Below, piece by piece: positions 38,986 through 50,870 of a stretch of DNA of 64,000 nucleotides (the stretch's first letter is position 1; each line of letters begins with the position of its first letter). The DNA comes from Apis mellifera (taxonomy: Eukaryota; Arthropoda; Insecta; Hymenoptera; Apidae): positions 11,531,229-11,595,228 of the forward strand of contig NC_037645.1 of NCBI RefSeq assembly GCF_003254395.2, read 5' to 3'. The notes under the pieces were generated by a model that was not told the DNA's origin, searched no databases, and saw only the letters and a program-made list of their open reading frames with translations. The position numbers and the translations under genes were made by a program.

Positions 38986-40790
38986 TCGAGCGATATCGTA
39001 AAATCTTTGAACTTAAGATCTTAAGGTCCGAAAATTTATTCTTATCAAAATTTGACGAGATCGAGCGAATTGGTTTTGTTATTTCCGTTCGAATTAAAAT
39101 TACGAAACAATTCGATTACATTAAAAATTAAATCGAAATAAATATATATTGTCGCATCTTCGAAACGCATTTTGTCGAAAAATCCGTGTTGAAAAATTCT
39201 TTCCTTCGATCTCACGAGTCTAATTGAAGCTTCAGGATTATTTTCAACATGGGAAACACTGAAGAAATGCTAGGCTATGTTAAATCAAGCAAATGTATGA
39301 AGAGCGTAGAATCGTAGTTAGCCGACGTTTGCTTAAAAATTACCCACTCGATAATTGCGTTACATGTGGACAGCTGCAACCAGTTCCTCCATTTTAGAGA
39401 CATCGTGTTAGGAAAGTCGGAGATGCATGAATATTACTTGTACGTAGTATGTTACTCGCGACACGAAAATAAAATAAATTTTTAACTGGAATAAAGATAG
39501 ATCTCTTGAAAAAAAAAAATAAATAAAAATATTTAATAGAGATGTTATTCTTTATTCTCTATTGTATATTTTATACGGTTTCGCAAAATTACAGAAGTAA
39601 GAGAGCAATAGTTATGTCTAATTAATAATTTGCAACAATTTTATCGTTTGAATTTTTAAACGAAATAGTTGCTTGGAATAATTTATTCGATTATTTATCT
39701 TTGAAAAGAATCTTGTCGTCGTTCGATATTCTAACTAAACGCAATTTAAAACACGATACGATGCATTTATCGTGATATTCTTTCCGATACCGATAATTGC
39801 AAATTGGAAACGAGAAAATTATCGTCGTTTTACAGCCTTATGATCGATAATTTAATTCCTTTCGATTCTAATTTTTCATTTGTCAAATAGAATTTACCTC
39901 CCGATCGATAATGTAGGTTATCGTTACCTTTAATCAATATTAGCGGAATATGGAATACGAACTTATTCGCGCTTAAGCGTTTCGTAATAACGCTGCTAAT
40001 ATGTATATCTTCAAAATTTGTTACCCGTGTCTAGTTATTTCTTTTCGCGCCGACAATTCGACAAATTCGAATAGCTTATCCATCATATTTTTCACGAGTG
40101 AAAAAATTGAAAGCGATGCTTCCAACATTTTACCAATTACGACGAATAATTACCCGAAAGAAAGAAAGAAAGAAAGAAAGAATGGAAAAAAGAAAGAAAC
40201 GGTCGATTTCAGCTGAGCACGTTTTTTTCGACAGCCTTGGTCGACAGAACATACCATTTGTTGGCATTCAAGGGCTAACGGAACGTGACAAAACAAATTG
40301 CGTCTCCCTCCCACCTCTGGAATGCTTGCAAAAAAAAAAACCCTAGTTTTCGCTCCTAGTTCTCCAATACTCCCCCTCGTAAAACGCTTGTATGTACTTT
40401 GTACGAAAATGAATTTTTGTTTCACTCGAAATATTTTAGGGATTATTAATTTGTTATGAATACCAATTTCCAATAATTTGAGGATCTTGGATAATTCGAC
40501 GAAAAGAGAGAAGATCCAATCACTGAATAACAACTTATAATCAAGTTTTAGTTTTATTTCTACGATGCACGGAATGAATTCGTTCTCAATAATTAAATCA
40601 ATTTATAACATTTAAAGGATAATCAATGAAAAGATCCATTTTCTTCGATTAGATCTAAAAAGTGGAATTGAATACTGAATAACAACTTCAATCAAGCTAG
40701 TTTTATTTCTCTATTTCGAACATGCTAGTTAATAATTAAACTAACAACGTAATAATAATAAATCATAATTCGATGTATTAAGAGGCGAGT
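38986..40790. other. AT-rich DNA, no gene established
   Basis: Mostly unique AT-rich sequence with an AAAG microsatellite around 40157-40185 and a weak direct repeat (CTGAATAACAACTT near 40520 and 40675). A 22-codon ATG frame at 39249-39317 follows a weak acceptor-like CTTCAG and is not called. Confidence 0.5.
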
Positions 40791-40799
40791 ATATTTATC

Positions 40800-41220
40800 C
40801 AATCGACGATACAATTATCTATTTTCACGAATCCATCCTCGACGATCGACAAGCGCCATCAATAAGTGTAGTGGTACGCTTGCTTTACATTTTTCTCCGT
40901 TCGACGCCATTGGAACGGTAGTGACGATCACGTGACAACGTAGTCCGTTCCGTTCGACATCCGTGACATCGTGCTCCCGCGTCCTGCGAAACGTGTAATT
41001 CGAGCGAAGCGGTGAAAAGCTGGAGGAAACAGGGCAGAACGCGCATGGTATCCCGGGGGGTTGGCCACGGCATCGTTGAAAGAAGAAGCCGATGACATTC
41101 CTTGAGCAAATAAGGGGGCTAATAATAACATTTAAAGCGTCGCGTGTTCGTAGTCTGGCCGGAAGTCGGCCATTATTCAGCTGGCCCGTATAATGGCAAT
41201 CACGTAATACAGAGTCTTCG
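40800..41220. promoter_or_regulatory. GC-rich island
   Basis: A non-repetitive GC-richer block including CACGTGAC near 40929 (an E-box CACGTG), GTGACATCGTG and a GGCCGGAAGTCGGCC inverted repeat at about 41158-41172. Several minus-strand frames overlap one another without family support, so a regulatory role is the more cautious reading. Confidence 0.25.
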
Positions 41221-41263
41221 AGAAAAAGAAGAAAAAGAAAAAGAAGAAGAAGAAGAAGAAGAA

Positions 41264-41965
41264 TTCTCAAACGTTTTTCTCCGATAAAATTCGATCGAAT
41301 TCTCTCTCGTCGATTAATGGAATAGATTTTTCTTTGAAGATAATCCTAGGTTTCTGAAATATCGACCCGATGATTGATTCGACTTGAAAATTTTATAAAA
41401 ATTTTAGAAAAGTGAATGATATTCTTTTGTGTCATGGATAAAGTGTCTCTTTGATACAATATATTCGATATTGTTTACGAAGGGGAAAGATGTCGAGAAT
41501 TACGATGCAGGAACGAAGATAAATAATACGTTTTTTGTTCCCTCACAAAAGAAAAAAATGGAAAAGCAGGCAAATTGGAATTTTAGAAGAAGAAAAAGAA
41601 AAAGAATTTGATTCTCGAACGTTTTTTCTGCGATCCTGCGAAAAAATTCGATCGATATCTCCCTCATCGATAGAACGAATATTTCTTTAAAGGTAATCCT
41701 AGATTTCTGAAATATCGACTCGATATATAAATTAGCTCTAATTTAGAAATTTTGAATGAGATGTTTCTATTATTTTTATTTATAGAAATTTTAAACAAAA
41801 GGAATGAAATTCTTTTATCTTACAGATGAAGTGTCTCTTTTATACAATAAACGCGATATTGTTCACGAAGGGGAAAGATGTTGTCGAGTCAGAATTACGA
41901 CGCACGAACGAAGATAAATAATAATGTTTTTGTTCCCTGCACGAAAGGAAAAAAAGTGGAAAAGC
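41264..41965. repeat. Two-copy tandem duplication, about 350 bp
   Basis: Copy one (about 41264-41575) and copy two (about 41610-41965) share, in the same order, a TTCTC(A/G)AACGTTTTT block, a TAATCCTAG(G/A)TTTCTGAAAT block, a TGTCTCTTT block, an ACGAAGGGGAAAGATGT block and a GGAAAAGCAG block. Substitutions and small indels separate them. Confidence 0.85.
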
Positions 41966-43690
41966 AGAATTTTACACCAGTAGTGGTATATTAAAGTTGC
42001 AAGAGAGACGGTGGTGGTACGGTGAATCAAACAAAACCTTCGTTTTAAATAGCGCATAAATCTTAACGCGCTACTCTGTCGAAGATTTCTACACGAGCGA
42101 ATTATTAATGAGCCTATAGAGCGACTTTTATACCTAGCAACGGAACGAGAAAGAAACTTTTTTTCTTAATAATGCGTGCAATAAAGAGAAAGGTGACAGC
42201 GTAAATGTGTTTATTTTCAACGTTTTCGATTTTTAAATAAATAAATTTGAAAGACAATTTTGTAAAAGAAAAAGTTTTCTCCTTTCGCATTTGCAACATC
42301 CGCATACAATGATAATTAAAGATAACAATGGGTAGATTCAATCTATGTACTTGAACGTTGCACAAGTTTCCACGATTCGATTTTTCATTTCCCTCCTATC
42401 GCTATATACCGCTTTGTTCTTGTTTGTTGCAGTAGGAAGTAATCTACCGACGTCAAACGAGAGGATCGTGACAGTCGGTAGAATCATTCTACGCTTGTCC
42501 TTAATTAACCGATTGCGCAAGTCGAGTCAACGCGCATCACTTCGATCGCTTACTTCGAATTAACTAAACAAATTTTTGCAAGGAATATTCTTCTAAACCT
42601 ACGACAATTTTTATTTTTTATTTTTTTTTTGAAGTATTAATATTCTCTGGTACAAATTTTATTATAATGTGGAACGAACGAGTTTCGGCAGAATACGAAA
42701 TGTCACGAAAAAAATTTTTCGAAAAAATTCAGGGAACAAAAGTAAGTCATTCTAAAACTTTTTATGATAAAAATATTGATTTTCCGTCACAAATAACTAA
42801 GCTATTAATCTTCAAAAATAGTAGATCTTCCTCGATAACTGTTGTGGATAAAGAAGAACTACTTTGATTGTTCGTAACAATTATCGATCGAATTTTTTTT
42901 TCACTTGTTCATAATAATTATTGACAAGAAAATTAATTTCGATTGCTTATTTAATTATCGAATTATCTACTGCTTTCTAGGATGGAACAAGCGAAAAATT
43001 TTAAATCTTCATCGAGAGTCGTTGAAAAGGTTATGTTTAAATATGAATCGTACAAGAGCAGAATACAAACATCTGTTCGTTAACTGTCTTCGTTCCACTC
43101 GTGTATTACAAACGTACGATTTCTCTTACAATTTTCGTGTCAAGACAATTCATTTTTCAAAAAATGAATACACGTTTCAACGGCTCGTTTTCAATTAAAA
43201 AAAAAAAAAAAAAAGAAAAAAGAGAGAGACACTCTTCTAGAGAAATGGATACAATTTCTCGTGGAAAAACTTCTCGATCTTCGTACATCTTTTTGCCGCG
43301 TGCACGAGCACGTAGACACGAACAACCGGTGGCGAACCACCGCCGACTTCCTTTCCTTACTTCGATCATCGGTCGCAAATTGCGACACTTTACACGCTTT
43401 CGATCGAGGGAAGGAAGATGGAAGGAAGAGAAAAAGCGGGACGGAAATATCGAAACGGTTGATAATCTAGAGAACGAAGGACTGAAGAGGGGAGGGGGGA
43501 GGGGAGGAGAGGCGAAATTGAAGGAAAGGGGAAGAGAGGGGGAGGGGGAGGGGGGGTAATTAGATCAGAGCGGGAATAATTAATAACCTCGTGGGGCCCT
43601 CCTCCCCTCCTCTCCCCCCCGTTTTTTCTTTGTCCAAGAGACGGCCGAGAGAGAAAGAAGAGGCTCTGATTTATGATTATCGGCCACGCC
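41966..43690. other. AT-rich DNA ending in a G-rich tract; no gene established
   Basis: A short ATG frame at 42667 (25 codons, MWNERVSAEYEMSRKKFF onward) runs into a GTAAGT donor but has no corroborating exon. From about 43400 to 43620 the sequence becomes purine-rich with G runs, then C-rich. No family recognised. Confidence 0.5.
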
Positions 43691-43820
43691 ACTTATCGAA
43701 ACTTTAAGGATAATAAAAGGCCGGAAGGAGGTTGGAAAGGATTAAGGAAAGTGATGGACGATGACCGATCAGCGCCGTCACAATAATGATCCGCGTAAAT
43801 AATAAGACTCGTTATATCCC
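43690..43820. promoter_or_regulatory. Candidate conserved noncoding element
   Basis: A mixed-composition block next to low-complexity G-rich and T-rich DNA, with no open frame and containing GATGACCGATCAGCGCCGTC. Proposed from composition only. Confidence 0.2.
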
Positions 43821-44232
43821 TTCTACCTTCTTTATGCCCTATTCCACCCTTTATCCTCCGTCGCTCTTTGTTTTTCGTCCTTAATAGCTGCGAAGGGGCA
43901 AATTAGGAGAGGGGGGGGGGATTTTGCTTTTCAGACAGAGTTGAGAAAAAAAAAGTAAAAGAAAATTTCGAGTACTTTGAGCAAATCATTCGTTAAAACG
44001 ATTCGTAACTGTTTTATCGGTCGATCCGCTTCTCGTAACAATCTATTTTCAATTATTATTATTATCGTTTTTAAAGGATAAATATTATCGAAGTGATTTT
44101 CGCTTTATTAAATATTTTCCCCATTGTTGCTTTTCTATGATGATTCTTGATCGGAATGATTTTTGAAATAAATCGAACCATATTATATACACGTGTCTTT
44201 GAAATTTCGAAGATGATAAGGTTAAGTGGAAA

Positions 44233-44235
<3 letters not shown>

Positions 44236-44287
<52 letters not shown>
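44236..44287. repeat. (AT)n microsatellite
   Basis: About 26 AT units, the longest AT dinucleotide run in the window. Confidence 0.95.
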
Positions 44288-44290
<3 letters not shown>

Positions 44291-44519
44291 GGAATAATAA
44301 ATAATTAAAGATTATTCAACTGTAATAGACACAACAACTAACTCGAGGATATTTTAATCGAACTTCTGCCCAAGATACATAACCAACAGCTTCGAGCTCC
44401 ATCTTCTCGTTTTCGTCCATAAACATCGGAAATACCGACCGATAAAGCCGTGAAAAATAAACGTTCCCCTCTCCTGCCTCCCTGCCCCTCTCCCGTCGAA
44501 ACTGTTGCGTACGCGTCAA

Positions 44520-44760
44520 TCGAAAATGGTTGAAACCGGGGTTTAAATCAGTGGCCGGTTAACGTGTAACAAAATCGGCTTGTTATTTGACAATAAATAT
44601 CGTAAATAACGGTGATCCAGCGACATTTAACGGATGGAATACGTCCCCGCTCTAACAATTTACAATAATTACCCTTTATGCCGCGAATAACTTTAAATCG
44701 ACCGATTTATCGGCTTCGGCCCCGGCCGCGTTTAATTATGGCGTTATAAATTGTGTATTT
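44520..44760. promoter_or_regulatory. GC-rich candidate conserved noncoding element
   Basis: A non-repetitive block with TTTAATTATGGCG, CGACCGATTTATCGGC and GGCCCCGGCCGCG strings and frequent short-range palindromes. It is not coding in any frame. The homeodomain-type TAATTA core and sharp composition boundary suggest regulatory DNA. Confidence 0.3.
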
Positions 44761-45570
44761 ATATCCCGTAATAAACGAGCCGTATTCCCGCGAAAGTATT
44801 TCGTGTTTATCACCGTCTCGGCCGTCTCCCGCATCTGCCCACACACGTGTGTTGGTAATTTGTGTTGTGTACAGTGTTTCAAATTTCCGTTTAAAGTCTC
44901 GAAGTGAAATAAAAATATCCCTATCTTTTTTTTTTTTTTTTACGATAATTAATCGATCGGATTACGAAGCGAGTCTCGACGACGAAGAGAGTCTTTTCTT
45001 TTTTCTTTTTTTTTTTTCTTCCAACAGTGGGAAGCGTGGCAAGATTATCACTCGTAGAATTAAGAATGCACATTTCGAGGAATCGGATTGATCGTTTCGA
45101 AAGGATTATGACTGTTAATTATGTTGTACGGGATATTACGTATATGGATTTCGTACAGTTTCATCTTCTCGTGTTTGCGCCTATGTTTATCGATCAATTT
45201 CGAACGTGTTTTAAGATTCGTGACGTAACAGATTCTTCGGATACTTTTTTTTTTTTTTCAAAAATTACAAACAATTTCTACATTCTTCATAAAAGTTTCT
45301 CTCCTCCCGCATATTTCGTATACATACAAGGGAATTTAAACTTCTTCGTTTATCCCGTACAATGTGTATTTCCACAGTGTGTGTGTGTGTGTCTCTCCAC
45401 AATGTGTATTTCGAAAGAAGTAACGAAAGAAAAGAGAAAGAAAGGGAGGAGGGAGGAGGAGGAGGAGGGAAAAAAGAAACTCAAGAAAGAAAAAAAAAAC
45501 TGGTTATTATATGGAAGTGGTGCAGAAAGAGGAAGCCTGCGTATAGAAACGCTGGCGTGTTACCCACGGT
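44761..45570. other. AT-rich DNA with one long unidentified frame
   Basis: A plus-strand frame runs from a pyrimidine-rich acceptor (CTTCCAACAG, ending about 45026) to 45614, about 195 codons. Its first part is of ordinary composition and its last part is low-complexity Lys/Glu. No family is recognised and it could be chance, so it is not called as a gene. Confidence 0.4.
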
Positions 45571-45579
45571 TCAGGCCAG

Positions 45580-45745
45580 ATCCCCGACCCGGCCCCTCAA
45601 ATGCCAATAATTAATGCCGAAGGTAGGAAGTCGAGGGGCCGCTTATTTCGCGGTTCCAGGTCGTTTCAGCCGCGCATTACGGAAATTAATGCGCCGCGAT
45701 ATGCCATTCTGATGCAATTGCGCGTGCACTTTTCGCCAGGGAATC
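45580..45745. promoter_or_regulatory. GC-rich candidate conserved noncoding element
   Basis: Contains AATAATTAATGCCG and ACGGAAATTAATGCGCCGCG, two ATTAATG(C) cores about 85 bp apart in GC-rich context, flanked by microsatellite-like CT and CTT tracts. A paired homeodomain-type site arrangement is an inference. Confidence 0.3.
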
Positions 45746-46079
45746 GCTTCTCTCTCTCTCTCTCTCTCACACTATTTACTACTTGATCTTCTTCTTCTTC
45801 TACTTCTTCTTCTTCTAGAGTTGGTTTGCTTGGTCGAGCAACTACTACCGCGGGATGCATTGTTCTTTCGTCTCTTTCCTCCTCCTCCTCCTCCTCCCTC
45901 TCCTCCTCCCTCTCCTCGTGCTTTCCTTCCTTCCTGCTCGTTCACCCGGCGCTGAACGCTCGTCCCACCGTTCTAAGTAGTTCGTGTGCTTAGGATGTGA
46001 AAAAAAGGAAAAGAAATAGTTTGCATACCTTGTTTCGATTATTTTAGCGGAGTTTTTTAACGTTGCTTTTATTTTTTTT

Positions 46080-46700
46080 TTTCTTTTCTAGGCAAGTTTT
46101 GTAGTGGAAAGAGGATTGGTGATAGCAAGTGAAATTTTTAGGTTAAAATTGTCGGATCATGTATACGTGTATATGAATTCTGTTTGCATCTGCTCTTTTA
46201 TTTTATATTTAATAGTGAAAAAGGAAATTTTTATTTGGATCAAGTTAATAAAAGTATTTGTAATAAATTTTGTAGTGGAAAGAGTAATAGATAGTAAATG
46301 AAATTTAAGGTTAAAGTTATATGTGTGAGAAATTGTATTTATATGCCTTCTTATTTTTGTCAGATTATTTTACATTTAGAAACAAAACTTTGTTCTATTT
46401 GAATTGTATTAATTCTGTAAAAAGTATTTTTATACAGCTTTTGTTACGTTTCATTTTTGTAATAAGTTTTATAATGGAAAAAATAATAGTAAATTAAATT
46501 TTAAGGTTAAAGTTGTTGGATTACGTATATGAATTTTGTGACAAGTTTAGTATTTGCATTTGCTTTTGTTTTTGTCAAGTTATTTTACAATTAGTAATGA
46601 AAAAATAAAGAAACTTTGTTCTATTTGAACAATAATTAATTAATTCTGTAAAAAGTATTTGTACGTAGCTTTTGTCATTTTTATAGCAAATCATGAAAAA
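46080..46700. repeat. Degenerate tandem repeat, related to a copy near 49800-50060
   Basis: Phrases TTTTGTAGTGGAAAGAG, AAATTTAAGGTTAAAGTT and TTTGTTCTATTTGAA recur at intervals of roughly 150-200 bp. The same phrases, diverged, recur near 49800-50060. Confidence 0.7.
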
Positions 46701-47385
46701 AAAAACAATAAATATAATGAATATCAATCGATTTTTTACTGTAAATTCAATATTCAAATTCTTTCTCCAAATTCGTATCGATTTTGTGAACTCTATAGTT
46801 AAACAAATATTTTAAAGGAAAAAAATTACTAGACTTGCAATCGCATATACAATTTATTTTTCAATGAAAAATAATAGCCTTAAAATTAACGTTACAAATA
46901 ACAATATTACAAACGAAATAACGAAATAATGAAAAAATTATCGATCATACAATTTTCTTCCAAACATTCGTCGAATATATCAATAACCTATCGAATATAT
47001 CACTTTTTTATACTTTTCTACGTGGGTGTGGGTAAAAAGGATGGTTTAACGCACTCGTAACGAGAGTAAGTACGGTATGTCGTTTCCTTGTTTAGAAGAC
47101 GTTATAATACCGAGGTTTCTGCTCTTGGTATGGAATGCTCGAGGAATGTAACTTCGTGTTTACGTCGACGTTTCGTTCGACGGAGGAGGAGGGGGGGGGG
47201 GAGGAAGAAAAGGAGAATACGGTTAATGATAAAACGCGGAGAACGATGAGGTTGGAGAAAATGGTTCGGAAGTTATAGGGATGTTGTTGGCTACTTTGCA
47301 GTTTCTTGTTTCGTATATATAGGATATCGTATATACCCTTTCGCCACAAGCAATTGTATCTTCTTCAGCAGCGCCATTCGAGAAG
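46701..47385. other. AT-rich DNA, no gene seen
   Basis: Short frames only, including a G-run near 47185-47200 on the plus strand. Confidence 0.6.
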
Positions 47386-47387
47386 CG

Positions 47388-47980
47388 AAACTTGAAGATA
47401 AATATAAATATCGAAATACGATATTTAGAGAAAATTTAAATCGTTATTATTATTATTGTTAAGGTCACTTTTTTTTACTTACGATTTTCCCTTAATTGAA
47501 TCGGTAGAGGAAATTATTATATATTGAATATTATATATTATATATAATATTATATATTGAATTATATATTGAAAATTTGAAATTAAATATCAAATACGAT
47601 GTGAGAAAATTTAAAAATTTAAATCATCGTTATTATTAAGAGAAAGTTAAAGTTGGATCTTGTTTTATTTATTCTTGGTACCCTAATTGAATTATCGTAC
47701 ATTGCCAATAATTTTGTTTAACGATCGATCAATCAATCGGTGAGAAGTGAAACTTGAAGATAAATACCGAATACAATACGAGAAAATTTAAAATCTCGAA
47801 TTATTATTAATATTAAGAGAAAGTTATGAAATTACATTTTTGTTGTATTTGCCCTTAATATTGAATTATTAATATTACCGATAATTTTTAATTTTTAATT
47901 TTTAATCAAATCGCTAGAAGTGAAATTTGAAAATCAAATATCAAATACGATATTATGAAAAAATTTTAAATTTCAAATTA

Positions 47981-48012
<32 letters not shown>

Positions 48013-48157
48013 GTTAAAAGATTTTAAAGTTACTTTTTACTTTTATTCTTTATATACTTCAATTGAATTATTGCTGTCAACAATTTCAGTTTAATGATCA
48101 ATCACTGAAACTTGAAAATAAATATCAAATACAATATGAGAAAATTTAAAATCTCAA

Positions 48158-48201
<44 letters not shown>

Positions 48202-48341
48202 GAGAAAGTTGAAATTACATTTTCTTACCCTTAATTGAATTATTAATATTACCAATAATTTTAATTTAACGATCAATCACTATAAATGAAATTTGAAAAT
48301 AAATATCAAATACAATATATGAGAAAAATTTTAAATTTCAA

Positions 48342-48373
<32 letters not shown>

Positions 48374-48780
48374 AAGATTTTAAAGTTACTTTTTAATTTT
48401 TATTCTTTATACTTCAATTGAATTATTAATATTGTCAACAATTTCAATTTAACGATCAATCACTGAAACTTGAAAATAAATATCAAATACAATATGAGAA
48501 AAAAATTAAAAATTTCAAATTACTATATTATTATATAAGAGAAAGTTAAAGTTGGATTTTCTTGTATTTGCCCTTAATTGAATTATTAATATTTCCAACA
48601 ATTTTAATTTAACGATCAATCACTAGAAGTGAAACTTGAAGATAAATATCAAATACAATACGAGAAAATTTTAAATCTCAAATCTCTTATTATTATTATA
48701 TAAAGAGAAAGTTAAACTTATTTTTTCCCTCTATCTGTCCTTAATTGAATATATTACAATATATCGTCAACGATCAATCT
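47388..48780. repeat. Minisatellite with about 178-bp period, eight units
   Basis: Unit starts (GAAACTTGAAGATAAATAT and variants) fall near 47388, 47571, 47749, 47931, 48107, 48286, 48465 and 48634, spacing 169-183 bp. Each unit contains an ATT trinucleotide tract of variable length, an AGAGAAAGTTAAAGTT or AAGATTTTAAAGTTAC phrase and an AACGATCAATCACT phrase. Confidence 0.93.
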
Positions 48781-48948
48781 TTGAGATCATATTCGAGATT
48801 CGGAATAAAATAAAATCACTCCGTCGAAAACGCGCTATTCGTTCCTTCTTAAATCGGTACGTTGCTGTAGAAAAATCCTGCCCAACGCTTTTGATTCGAC
48901 GGGCTGAAATGAATACCTTTTCCACGAGCGTAGAACCGTCTAGATAAA

Positions 48949-48979
48949 TACATACATACATACATACATACATACATAC
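48949..48979. repeat. (TACA)n microsatellite
   Basis: About seven ATAC/TACA units. Confidence 0.9.
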
Positions 48980-49059
48980 CTATTAATTCGACGAAACGAT
49001 AAAAACGAAAAGGAGAGAAAAAGAGGGACAAAAAAGCGCGTAATACAAACGTTTTTTGC

Positions 49060-49250
49060 ATCGCGGTACGGACGGATCGGCAATTAGTGCGGCGATACCG
49101 AGGCGCGATTATTACACGTGGCGGTCAATTACGTGGACGCGCGTTAATATCGCAGTGCGCGCGCGTCGTGTATTTTCGCGTGAAACGGCCACGTTATTAA
49201 GTGAAAGTCAAAACATCGCCCCAGGAAAACAAAGTTACAATGGTTATTGA
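49060..49250. promoter_or_regulatory. GC-rich candidate conserved noncoding element
   Basis: A dense CG-containing block (GTGCGGCGATACCGAGGCG, GCGCGCGTCGTG) just after a microsatellite, with no supported frame. Composition contrast is the only evidence. Confidence 0.25.
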
Positions 49251-50203
49251 TAAATGGATGGCGCGGGGAATGCGCATTTGTACAAATAGAGCGTGTACCT
49301 ATAATTAAGGAGAGGAACGTGGTCGGTGGAGGGGATATCGATCGATGCGCGAAGAGTGTCTCCTTCCGAGAGATGTCGCGAAACAGGATTGTATACATGC
49401 ATACGCGTGTGTGCGAGATAACGCGTTATTTGACCTTTTTTTTCCAGAGGTGGTTTTTTCAGTGTTTTCTTTTTCTCTTTATCGAGGAATTTTATCTATA
49501 ATTGGCGATGGACGAAAAGGATATTGAGGATAATTTGAAAGTAACAGTACCTTGGATGTGGATATTCTATATTTTTATATACTAGGAATTCTCAACATCT
49601 GTTTCGAAACGTTTACTTTTTAATTCTATTATACAAGTTATTTCTTATTACTCGAACCGTTTCCTTTAATGAAGTATTTTTACATTTAATTAACCACATA
49701 TCAAATCCATCATTCTTATTTCATAGCTGGTCACAGGTATCGCTTAATTTTAATATACGTTTATTCTTCCTTTGATGGTTTTTCCCAGTCGAGTGAATAA
49801 TAAATTTTATAAATGGAAAGAGCAAGTGTTAAACGAAACATTGTTAGATTTTACATTTAATAAAGAAAATTTTATTCCATTTGGATTTTATTTTAATTAA
49901 ATTAATTCTGTAAAAATTATTTATATATTTTTATAATAAATTTTACAGTGATCAAGTTGAAACTTTAAGATTAAAGTTATTGAATCATACATATTCTGTA
50001 TGTGAAATCCTTGCTATCCTTTTATATTTAATAATGAAAAACTTTGGTTCCATTTAGACTAATTCTGCCAATTCTCTCTGAAAAATATATATTTCCATAT
50101 CCTCTTATCCTTCTCAAGTTTCAACAAAACAAATGTAACTTTGTTCAACTCCTACATTTTTGCAACAAATTTTTTAACGAAAATACCAACAGATAATACC
50201 AAA

Positions 50204-50236
<33 letters not shown>

Positions 50237-50520
50237 ATGTATTATTCTAATTTTATTTTATCATTATTATTACAGATAATACCATTGAAAAACCTAAACG
50301 TTTTAACATTTCCACGTATTTTTATCGCATCTAACGATTCAACTTTCCACTCCACGCGAATCTCCTCGAATCCTCTTCCCTAACAAACCTCTCCGTCTCG
50401 AATCGAGACTCCCATCGAACCCTGTGCCGAACTCTCTCGCGGGAGAGACAAACGGAGGGGTAAAAAAAGAAAAAGAAAAAGAAAAAGAGAACAGGGGACA
50501 AAGCGAGGAGCGAGAAGCTT
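49251..50520. other. AT-rich DNA with repeat copy and ATT microsatellite
   Basis: Includes the diverged copy of the 46.1-46.7 kb repeat (about 49800-50060) and an ATT trinucleotide array at about 50207-50236. No gene was seen. Confidence 0.6.
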
Positions 50521-50529
50521 TTCCATGAA

Positions 50530-50870
50530 AGCGACGAGGAGAAATCGGTGGCCGGGCTCGGTTGGAGGGCATTCACGCCGATTATCTGTATAATGGGTGG
50601 CGGAGAATTTCGGTGGTCCTCCTCGCCTCGGTGGAGGCGATGTTGGGGCAACAAGATCGAGCTTTCCTTTCCACCACCGGGTGGCGAATGATTCACGGTC
50701 GAGGCGTCGACAAAAGCGCCAACTCGGCGGTTCGCAGAGAAAAACGAGCCACGGGCAATTTATTTTAAATATAACCGCCCGATTCGCCGGCTACGATTTG
50801 TTCTGGGCATTAAAGAGGGCCTCCGCCCGGCCTCCCCTCGCGCACCCTCGATCCGCACAATGTTACCCCT
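50530..50870. promoter_or_regulatory. GC-rich candidate conserved noncoding element
   Basis: One of the GC-richest blocks in the window, containing GGTGGCCGGGCTCGG and CCACCGGGTGGCG. Frames are open on both strands but mutually overlapping and without family support. A CT-repeat follows at about 50923-50946. Confidence 0.3.

Noticed and set aside
38352..39131. 259-codon Leu-Asn repeat protein
   Set aside because: Produced by a hexanucleotide array whose period is a multiple of three; no start context or flanking domain.
39249..39317. 22-codon ATG frame (MGNTEEMLGYVKSSKCMKSV onward) after a CTTCAG
   Set aside because: Too short to judge; no donor, partner exon or family. Noted only because its composition is less AT-rich than its surroundings.
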